The translations under genes were made by a program, and so were the position numbers. The notes beneath the pieces are model-generated. The model was not told where the DNA came from. It did not search any database and saw only the letters and a list, made by a program, of their open reading frames with translations. Below, piece by piece: positions 1-6,702 of a DNA stretch of 19,874 nucleotides (the stretch's first letter is position 1; every line of letters begins with the position of its first letter). Origin of the DNA: Flavobacterium sp. UBA4098 (lineage in GTDB: Bacteria; Bacteroidota; Bacteroidia; Flavobacteriales; Flavobacteriaceae); NCBI GenBank assembly GCA_002382495.1, contig DFXW01000008.1, forward strand, positions 1 to 19,874, written 5' to 3'.

Positions 1-3
1 ATG

Positions 4-77
<74 letters not shown>

Positions 78-90
78 AGTATTGTTGTAG

Positions 91-165
91 TCGGGGTGGC
101 AGGATTCGAACCTGCGGCCTCCTGCTCCCAAAGCAGGCGCGATAACCGGGCTACGCTACACCCCG
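91..165 (-). tRNA. tRNA-Pro (anticodon TGG)
   Basis: A 75-nt minus-strand cloverleaf. The acceptor stem CGGGGTG pairs perfectly with CACCCCG, the discriminator base is A, and the T arm contains GGTTCGAATCC. The anticodon loop TTTGGGA gives anticodon TGG, which can read the CCN family. CCA is not encoded. It sits 13 nt upstream (in transcription order) of tRNA-Arg and 19 nt downstream of tRNA-Ser, so all three are probably cut from one transcript. Confidence 0.97.
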
Positions 166-184
166 AAAAAGCAAAATAAAAAAG

Positions 185-268
185 CGGAGAGACAGGGACT
201 CGAACCCTGGCGACGATTGCTCGTCGACAGATTAGCAATCTGCTCCATTACCACTCTGGCACCTCTCC
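185..268 (-). tRNA. tRNA-Ser (anticodon GCT)
   Basis: An 84-nt minus-strand class II tRNA with an extended variable arm (GTCGACGAGCAATCGTCG region), as expected for serine. The acceptor stem GGAGAGG pairs with TCTCTCC and the discriminator is G, a serine identity element. The anticodon loop TTGCTAA gives GCT (plus-strand 234-236), which reads AGC and AGU. CCA is not encoded. It is the first gene of the three-tRNA cluster and has a well-placed promoter upstream. Confidence 0.97.
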
Positions 269-300
269 AAGCTCAAAGAACGTGTCCTATTTTGCGGTGG

Positions 301-331
301 CAAATGTAGCACTTCATTGTATTAATCACAA
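301..331 (-). promoter_or_regulatory. Bacteroidota-type promoter for the tRNA cluster
   Basis: Read on the minus strand there is a perfect TAnnTTTG -7 element (TACATTTG, plus positions 301-308), preceded by the -33 trinucleotide TTG (plus 329-331) with a 20-bp spacer. This is the consensus known for the primary sigma factor of Flavobacterium and Bacteroides. Predicted transcription starts near 296, leaving about 28 nt before tRNA-Ser. Confidence 0.7.
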
Positions 332-441
332 CTATTTTACGCCTTTTTTTACTTTTATTTCACGTTTTTTATTAAATCACTTAACAATCAAGCCTCTAGC
401 TACAAATAAATTGACTCTATTCATAATACTGAAATCAAAAT

Positions 442-470
442 TTGAATTTCTATAAAAAAGAGTAAATTTG
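442..470 (+). promoter_or_regulatory. Bacteroidota-type promoter for the thiolase gene
   Basis: A -33 TTG (442-444) and a perfect TAnnTTTG -7 element, TAAATTTG (463-470), are separated by 18 bp. Transcription would begin near 474, giving a 5' leader of about 20 nt before the ATG at 494. No Shine-Dalgarno sequence is present, which is usual in this phylum. Confidence 0.65.
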
Positions 471-493
471 CTACACCAACTAATTAAAGTACT

Positions 494-1672
494 ATGAACA
501 AAAGAGTCGTTATTGTAGCCGCTGCCCGAACTCCAATTGGAAGTTTTATGGGAGGATTAGCAACCACTCCTGCACCACAATTAGGAGCCATTGCTATTAA
601 AGGTGCACTAGAGAAAATCCATCTCGATCCTGCTTTAGTTGATGAAGTGTTCATGGGAAATGTAGTACAAGCTGGTGTAGGACAAGCTCCTGCAAGACAA
701 GCCGCACTTTTTGCTGGTTTACCTAATTCCGTTGCTTGTACTACAGTAAATAAAGTTTGTGCCTCCGGAATGAAAGCTGTAATGTTTGCCGCTCAAGCCA
801 TTCAATCTGGCGATGCTGAAGTTGTTGTAGCTGGCGGAATGGAAAACATGAGTTTGATTCCACATTACACCCATCTACGAGCGGGAACAAAATTTGGCCC
901 AACCACCTTACAAGACGGAATGCAAAAAGACGGACTTACCGATGCCTATGACAACACTGCTATGGGAGTAAGTGCCGATCTTTGCGCTAGCGAATATAAA
1001 ATTTCCAGAGAAGAACAAGACCAATTTGCTATTCAATCCTATGAGCGAAGTGCTAAAGCTTGGGAAGCCGGAAAATTTGATAACGAAATTGTTCCGGTAG
1101 CAGTGCCTCAGCGTAAAGGAGAGCCTGTAATCGTTTCAAAAGACGAAGAGTACACCAATGTAAAATTAGATAGAATTAGTAGCTTAAACCCCGCTTTTAC
1201 CAAAGAAGGGACAGTTACTGCTGCTAATGCTTCTACCATTAATGATGGGGCGGCTGCTTTGGTAATTATGAGTGAGGAAAAAGCAAAAGCATTGGGTTTA
1301 TCTCCGCTAGCGTATATCCTTTCATACGCAGACGCAGCGCAAGAACCAAGATGGTTTACAACAAGTCCAGCATTAGCATTACCCAAGGCCTTGAAAAAAG
1401 CAAATCTTACTATTGAAGATGTAGACTATTTTGAGTTTAACGAAGCTTTTTCAGTAGTTGGTTTGGCGAATGCCAAAATATTAAATATTGATCAAAACAA
1501 AATCAATGTGAACGGTGGTGCCGTTTCTTTGGGGCATCCATTGGGTTGTTCTGGAGCAAGAATCATTGTTACCTTATTAAATGTATTAGAACAAAATAAG
1601 GGAAAAATTGGAGCAGCAGCCATTTGTAATGGTGGCGGTGGAGCTTCAGCATCACTAATTGAAAGAGTCTAA
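494..1672 (+). CDS. Thiolase, probable acetyl-CoA C-acetyltransferase
   Basis: A 392-residue thiolase of normal family length. Family members catalyse reversible Claisen condensation of two acetyl-CoA to acetoacetyl-CoA, or thiolytic cleavage of 3-ketoacyl-CoA. Visible hallmarks are the N-terminal VVIVAAARTPIGSF, the nucleophilic Cys89 in NKVCASGMKA, the GHPLGCSGAR box with catalytic His348, and the second active-site Cys378 in AICNGGGGAS. No targeting signal is seen, so it is cytosolic. The start is supported by the family-typical N-terminus right after the Met and by the promoter 24 bp upstream. Only 23 bp separate it from the peptidase gene downstream, so they are probably cotranscribed although the functions look unrelated. 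The biosynthetic (AtoB-like) and degradative (FadA/PaaJ-like) classes cannot be told apart confidently here; overall similarity to acetyl-CoA acetyltransferases favours the former. Confidence 0.93.
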   Translation: MNKRVVIVAAARTPIGSFMGGLATTPAPQLGAIAIKGALEKIHLDPALVDEVFMGNVVQAGVGQAPARQAALFAGLPNSVACTTVNKVCASGMKAVMFAAQAIQSGDAEVVVAGGMENMSLIPHYTHLRAGTKFGPTTLQDGMQKDGLTDAYDNTAMGVSADLCASEYKISREEQDQFAIQSYERSAKAWEAGKFDNEIVPVAVPQRKGEPVIVSKDEEYTNVKLDRISSLNPAFTKEGTVTAANASTINDGAAALVIMSEEKAKALGLSPLAYILSYADAAQEPRWFTTSPALALPKALKKANLTIEDVDYFEFNEAFSVVGLANAKILNIDQNKINVNGGAVSLGHPLGCSGARIIVTLLNVLEQNKGKIGAAAICNGGGGASASLIERV

Positions 1673-1695
1673 ATCATAACTATAAAGAGTCATCA

Positions 1696-2457
1696 ATGTT
1701 TGGAATTTGTAATCTAGCCATTATCCCACTTCGAGCGGAACCTAGCGACAGAAGCGAAATAGTTTCTCAGGTCTTGTTTGGTGAACATTTTGAAGTGGTA
1801 GAAGAATTAAAACAATGGCGACGAATAAAATTACACTATGACGCTTATGAAGGCTGGGTTGATTCCAAACAATTCCAAATTATTTCTGAAGCAGCTTATA
1901 ACACACTCTCAAAAGAACCAATCGTTTTAAATGCCGATCTGATTGATTATATCTCTGCGCCTAACAACATTTTACTACCAATTCCTTTAGGAGCCTCGCT
2001 GTCATTTTTACAACATGGTGATATCAATACAACTCAATTTGAATTTGAAGGAACTAAAACTAGCGGAATTCAAGACAAAAACCAACTCATCTCTACTGCA
2101 TTTATGTATTTGAATGCGCCCTATTTATGGGGTGGAAAAACACCTTTTGGAATTGACTGTTCTGGTTTTACCCAAATGGTGTACAAATTAAATGGGTACC
2201 ATTTGTTTAGAGATGCTTCACAACAAGCAACACAGGGTGAAGCCTTGAGTTTTATTGAAGAAAGCGAACCTGGAGATCTAGCTTTTTTTGATAACGAAGA
2301 AGGAAATATTATCCATGTCGGTATCATAATGGAAAACAATTACATTATACATGCTAGCGGAAAAGTTCGGATTGATCGTCTGGATCATTTGGGAATTTTT
2401 AATCCCGAAACACAAAAACACACCCACAAACTAAGAGTCATCAAAAAAATTATATAA
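1696..2457 (+). CDS. SH3b plus NlpC/P60 (C40) peptidase
   Basis: A 253-residue cysteine peptidase of the NlpC/P60 family, which cleaves gamma-D-glutamyl-diamino acid bonds in peptidoglycan peptides. Residues 1-65 resemble a bacterial SH3 domain (PLRAEPSDRSEIVSQ and the GWVDSKQF end), with a probable second SH3-like segment at about 75-125. The catalytic domain occupies about 130-253: nucleophile Cys155 in GIDCSGF, His207 in IIHVGI, and a polar third residue probably His219 in YIIHAS. No signal peptide or lipobox is seen, because the N-terminus enters the SH3 domain at once. That resembles YkfC-type enzymes that act on muropeptides during cell-wall recycling; this role is inferred. It is probably cotranscribed with the thiolase and ends at a strong terminator. 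Confidence 0.88.
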   Translation: MFGICNLAIIPLRAEPSDRSEIVSQVLFGEHFEVVEELKQWRRIKLHYDAYEGWVDSKQFQIISEAAYNTLSKEPIVLNADLIDYISAPNNILLPIPLGASLSFLQHGDINTTQFEFEGTKTSGIQDKNQLISTAFMYLNAPYLWGGKTPFGIDCSGFTQMVYKLNGYHLFRDASQQATQGEALSFIEESEPGDLAFFDNEEGNIIHVGIIMENNYIIHASGKVRIDRLDHLGIFNPETQKHTHKLRVIKKII

Positions 2458-2460
2458 ATA

Positions 2461-2490
2461 AAAAAGCCGAATTTTTCAATTCGGCTTTTT
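2461..2490. terminator. Bidirectional intrinsic terminator
   Basis: The stem GCCGAATT/AATTCGGC (2466-2473 with 2478-2485) has a TTTC tetraloop and is flanked by an A-tract on the left and a T-tract on the right, so the perfect duplex extends into the flanks. It lies between two convergent genes, the NlpC/P60 peptidase and the TPR protein, and can serve both. Confidence 0.85.
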
Positions 2491-2511
2491 TATTTATTCA
2501 AAGAATGAAAA

Positions 2512-3786
2512 CTATTTTTTCATTTTAGCTTTCAATGCTTTTGCTTTTTCAGTCATTTCTAACGCTCTGTAAACACTTAACAAAGTTCCTTTCACTTCTT
2601 CATTAGTACCGTCTAATTCAGATGCTTTTTCTAAATAAGGCAAAGCAGATGTAAATACCGCTTCTCTTTGTTTTTTCAATACTTCGTAACGTTTGTTGTC
2701 TTTTTCAGAGTTACCTAATTTTTGAATTTCTTCAAATAATTTTTTATCAGCATCTAATTTTAAGATCGCCAAATTCAAATACGCATTCACGTAGTCTGGT
2801 TTGATTTCGATCGCTCTTTTGTAATATTTCTCAGCTTCTACTAAATTTTTAGCATTATAACTGATAACACCCAAGTTGAAAACTAAATCTGCATCGTCTG
2901 GACTTTGTGCCAAAACTTCCGTAATTAATTTTTTGTAGGTATCGTAATCTTTAGTGTCTAAGTACAAATTAGCTTCCGTTAAAATCAATGATTTATCATC
3001 TGGATTAGCAGCTCTAGCTTCAGCTACTGCTTTTTTAGCTTCAGCCACTTTTCCGTTTTGAACCAAAATCAAAGCCATGTTTTTGAAGATTTCACCTCTT
3101 TTAGAAGGAATATCTTCTGTTCTTGGTTTTTCGTGAGTACCTAATTTCACCATTTGGTCTCTTTCTTTAGCAGTTGGGAAAAATTGCTCTTCACCATTGA
3201 TTTTATTCACTGCATAGAAATTAGTTCCTTTACCCGAATAGTTTAACTTTTTTAATTCATCATACGCATTATAGGCTGTTTCATATTCTTTGGCATTCAC
3301 ATAAGTAGAGGCTGCATAATACAAATTAATGGTGTCTTTTTTATCCAATAAATAGGCATCATATAATTTTTTAGCCCCAGCAGCATGTTTCTCTGCTTTG
3401 GAATCAGCGATAGCCGCATTGATTAATTTGTATTTAACATCAATAATTGAAGTTGATGCCTGGGCAGAAAATTTGGCTTTACCAGAAGTTTTCTCAATTG
3501 ACAACACTTCTTGGTAGGCTTTGGCAGCAGCCAAAAGATTAGCATCTGTATTTTCATTTTTTGTAGCTAAAGCTAAGTGAGCATTCGCTTTTACAAATTG
3601 GAATTGTGCTTTTTCAGCATCTGGCGCAGCTGCAGACGAAGCTTCAACTCCTTGTAAAATGGTTATTGCTTCTTGAGCATTGCCTGCTTTTAATGCTTTT
3701 TCAGCTGCTTTAATTTGGTCTTTTTGAGCAAAAGTGGCAACCGATATCAGCAAAGCTGATGCTAGTAGTACATATTTACTTTTCAT
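2512..3786 (-). CDS. Secreted TPR-repeat protein, function unknown
   Basis: A 424-residue protein beginning with a Sec signal peptide: MKSK, a hydrophobic stretch, then ATFAQ, with cleavage likely just before the Gln at about residue 21 (typical of Bacteroidota). The mature protein is rich in Lys, Ala and Glu, and is helical throughout. TPR units are clearest in the C-terminal half, for example LVFNLGVISYNAKNLVEAEK followed by YYKRAIEIKPDYVNAYLNLA. A further helical repeat near the N-terminus begins AAEKALKAGNAQEAITILQG. It is likely periplasmic. The gene starts 37 bp after the gyrA stop on the same strand and is probably transcribed with it. TPR proteins act as protein-binding scaffolds; the partner cannot be deduced here. 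Confidence 0.85.
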   Translation of the reverse strand: MKSKYVLLASALLISVATFAQKDQIKAAEKALKAGNAQEAITILQGVEASSAAAPDAEKAQFQFVKANAHLALATKNENTDANLLAAAKAYQEVLSIEKTSGKAKFSAQASTSIIDVKYKLINAAIADSKAEKHAAGAKKLYDAYLLDKKDTINLYYAASTYVNAKEYETAYNAYDELKKLNYSGKGTNFYAVNKINGEEQFFPTAKERDQMVKLGTHEKPRTEDIPSKRGEIFKNMALILVQNGKVAEAKKAVAEARAANPDDKSLILTEANLYLDTKDYDTYKKLITEVLAQSPDDADLVFNLGVISYNAKNLVEAEKYYKRAIEIKPDYVNAYLNLAILKLDADKKLFEEIQKLGNSEKDNKRYEVLKKQREAVFTSALPYLEKASELDGTNEEVKGTLLSVYRALEMTEKAKALKAKMKK

Positions 3787-3823
3787 AGTATTCTAAATTT
3801 GATTGGTTTTATTTATTGTTTAT

Positions 3824-6445
3824 TTATTCGTCAGAATCGTCTTCGTCTGCATCATCTCCTTCTTCGTCGTCCACGATTTCCTCGTCTTCGTCATCGTCAT
3901 CATCAGCAGTTCCATCATCTTCTAGTACTTCTAGAACTGGTTTTACTCTTTCGATCACTTCGACTTCAATTGGATTACCGTCTTCGTCTAATTCTACTTC
4001 TGCAGGATCGTCTTTCATTACTTTGGTTACCGCAGCAATAGAATCGTTTCCTTTGATGTTGATTAATTTTACTCCTTGAGTTGCACGTCCCATCACACGA
4101 AGATCTTCCACCGCCATACGGATAGTCAAACCTGATTTGTTGATAATCATCAAATCATCAGCATCAGTCACCGCATTGATCGAAATTAATTGACCCGTTT
4201 TCTCGGTAATGTTCAATGTTTTCACACCTTTTCCACCACGATTCGTGATTCTGTATTCATCTAAACTTGAACGTTTTCCATAACCATTTTCAGCAACAAC
4301 TAAAATTTCGCTGCTCATATCGTTCACCGTCACCATTCCGATTACTTCATCTTTATCGTCTTTCAAAGTAATTCCGCGAACTCCCGAAGCCGTTCTTCCC
4401 ATTGGACGGGTTTTAGTTTCTTCGAAACGAACCAATTTACCAGATTTAACAGCCAAAATAATTTGACTTTCACCATTAGTCAATTGAGCCGCTAATAATT
4501 CGTCTCCTTCTTTAATAGTAATAGCAGCAACTCCATTAACACGAGGTTTAGAATATTTCTCTAAAGAAGTTTTCTTCACCTGTCCTTGTTTAGTAACCAT
4601 TACTAAATTATGACTAGTTACATACTCTTTGTCTTTCAAGTCTTGTGTACAAATGAATGCTTTCACTTTATCATCTGACTCGATATTGATTAAGTTTTGT
4701 AATGCTCTTCCTTTGGCAGTTTTGCTTCCTTCTGGAATTTCGTACACACGCATCCAGAAACATTTCCCTTTTTGGGTAAAGAACATCATGTACTGGTGAT
4801 TCGTAGCCACAAACATATGCTCTAAGAAATCTTGGTCACGAGTACCAGCACTTTTTTGTCCTACTCCACCTCTATTTTGAGTTTTGTATTCTGACAAGTT
4901 GGTACGTTTGATATAGCCCGCATGCGAAATTGTAATGACCACATTTTCATCGGCAATCAAATCTTCGATACTTACATCGCCACCAGAATATTCGATTTGA
5001 GAACGACGCTCATCACCGTATTTGTCTCTGATTTCAACTAATTCTTCTTTGATCAAGGCGATTCTTAAATTCACATCAGCTAATAAAGCTCTTAAGTGCT
5101 CGATTAACTTCATGATTTCTTCATACTCAGCACGCAATTTATCTTGCTCTAATCCTGTTAATTGACGCAAACGCATTTCAACAATAGCACGGGCTTGAAT
5201 ATCAGATAATTTGAATCTTTCGATTAATTTTTCTTTGGCTTCATCAGTATTTTTAGACGCTTTGATTAAAGCAATTACTTCGTCAATGTTATCTGAAGCA
5301 ATGATTAATCCTTCTAAAATATGGGCTCTTTCTTCTGCTTTACGCAATTCAAATTGAGTTCTACGAATAACCACATCGTGACGGTGCTCAACGAAATGAT
5401 GAATCATATCTTTTAGATTCAACGTCTCTGGACGACCATTCACTAAGGCAATATTGTTAACACTAAATGAAGATTGTAATTGGGTATACTTATATAAGGT
5501 ATTCAACACTACATTAGGTGTAGCGTCGCGTTTCAAGATATACACGATACGCATACCGTTTCTATCCGACTCATCACGGATATTAGCAATACCCTCAATT
5601 TTCTTTTCGTTTACCAAGTCAGCAGTACGTTTGATCATATCTGCTTTATTCACTTGGTATGGAATTTCAGTTACAATGATAGATTCTCTACCATCTACTT
5701 CTTCAAAACCTACTTTAGCACGAATAACTACTCTACCACGACCTGTTTTGAATGCTTCACGCACCCCTTCATATCCGTAAATAATTCCTCCTGTTGGAAA
5801 GTCAGGTGCTTTAACATGTGTAATTAACTCGTCAATTTCAATGTCATTATTGTCAATATAAGCAATAGTTCCATTAATAACTTCTGTCAAGTTGTGAGGC
5901 GGCATGTTAGTTGCCATACCTACTGCAATACCTGTAGCTCCATTAATTAATAAGGTAGGCACACGTGTTGGCATTACCTTTGGCTCATACAATGTATCGT
6001 CAAAGTTCAATTGGAAATCAACTGTTTCTTTTTCGATATCAGCCATAATTTCTTCCGAAATCTTACGCATTCTGGCCTCGGTATAACGCATTGCTGCAGG
6101 ACTATCACCATCGACAGAACCAAAGTTACCTTGTCCATCAACTAATAAGTAACGCATACTCCACTCTTGCGCCATACGCACCATAGCATCATAAACTGAA
6201 GTATCACCGTGCGGGTGGTACTTACCTAAAACCTCCCCTACAATTCTAGCGGATTTCTTGTGGGCTTTATTTGAAAAAACTCCTAAATCATACATTCCGT
6301 AAAGTACTCTTCGATGCACCGGTTTCAAACCATCTCTAACATCTGGAAGTGCTCTTGATACAATTACCGACATCGAATAATCGATGTAAGCTGATTTCAT
6401 TTCATCTTCTATGTTAATAGGAATTAACTTTTCTCCTTCAGACAT
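3824..6445 (-). CDS. gyrA: DNA gyrase subunit A
   Basis: An 873-residue GyrA, the breakage-reunion subunit of the A2B2 gyrase that introduces negative supercoils. The N-terminal winged-helix/tower region carries the catalytic Tyr121 in AAMRYTEARM. The quinolone-resistance region includes HPHGDTSVYD, with Thr82 and Asp86 at the positions equivalent to E. coli Ser83 and Asp87. The C-terminal beta-pinwheel starts near residue 495 and contains a GyrA-box-like QNRGGVG (523-529), with a later repeat TNRGGKG. These point to gyrase rather than topoisomerase IV. An unusually acidic tail (838-873) has 25 Asp/Glu in 36 residues and no basic residue. The start MSEGEKLIPINIEDEMK matches the family N-terminus. 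The gene is divergent from clpC and followed closely by the TPR gene. I found no convincing promoter in the 257-bp gap upstream. Confidence 0.97.
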   Translation of the reverse strand: MSEGEKLIPINIEDEMKSAYIDYSMSVIVSRALPDVRDGLKPVHRRVLYGMYDLGVFSNKAHKKSARIVGEVLGKYHPHGDTSVYDAMVRMAQEWSMRYLLVDGQGNFGSVDGDSPAAMRYTEARMRKISEEIMADIEKETVDFQLNFDDTLYEPKVMPTRVPTLLINGATGIAVGMATNMPPHNLTEVINGTIAYIDNNDIEIDELITHVKAPDFPTGGIIYGYEGVREAFKTGRGRVVIRAKVGFEEVDGRESIIVTEIPYQVNKADMIKRTADLVNEKKIEGIANIRDESDRNGMRIVYILKRDATPNVVLNTLYKYTQLQSSFSVNNIALVNGRPETLNLKDMIHHFVEHRHDVVIRRTQFELRKAEERAHILEGLIIASDNIDEVIALIKASKNTDEAKEKLIERFKLSDIQARAIVEMRLRQLTGLEQDKLRAEYEEIMKLIEHLRALLADVNLRIALIKEELVEIRDKYGDERRSQIEYSGGDVSIEDLIADENVVITISHAGYIKRTNLSEYKTQNRGGVGQKSAGTRDQDFLEHMFVATNHQYMMFFTQKGKCFWMRVYEIPEGSKTAKGRALQNLINIESDDKVKAFICTQDLKDKEYVTSHNLVMVTKQGQVKKTSLEKYSKPRVNGVAAITIKEGDELLAAQLTNGESQIILAVKSGKLVRFEETKTRPMGRTASGVRGITLKDDKDEVIGMVTVNDMSSEILVVAENGYGKRSSLDEYRITNRGGKGVKTLNITEKTGQLISINAVTDADDLMIINKSGLTIRMAVEDLRVMGRATQGVKLINIKGNDSIAAVTKVMKDDPAEVELDEDGNPIEVEVIERVKPVLEVLEDDGTADDDDDEDEEIVDDEEGDDADEDDSDE

Positions 6446-6652
6446 AAGTTATTATATTAAAAAATTATATTAGTTTCAAAACGTGCCAATATACGGAGAT
6501 TTGAAATTTTTAATGGTATTTTTAACTACTTATTTCAATGATTTATTAACAACTTTTCCATGTGTTTTGGTTAATAAAATAAGCTGATTTATACTGCCTT
6601 TTTATTATTTTTTTTGTCAATTAGCTGACAGCAGTAGTTAAGGGTATGGTAT

Positions 6653-6683
6653 TTGGTTTTCCAAACCCAATTAACTAAATTTA
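6653..6683 (+). promoter_or_regulatory. Candidate promoter for clpC
   Basis: A TTG (6653-6655) and a near-consensus -7 element TAAATTTA (6676-6683; the consensus ends in G) are 20 bp apart. Transcription would start near 6687, about 16 nt before the ATG at 6703. The spacing is right for a Bacteroidota promoter, but the final base of the -7 element is off consensus. Confidence 0.45.
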
Positions 6684-6702
6684 CACTATCAAAAATAAAT
6701 GT

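Noticed and set aside
3799..4079. Plus-strand ORFs rich in Ser, Leu, Arg and His
   Set aside because: They are antisense shadows of the Asp/Glu codon run in the GyrA acidic tail; the low-complexity composition follows from GAT/GAA repeats read backwards.
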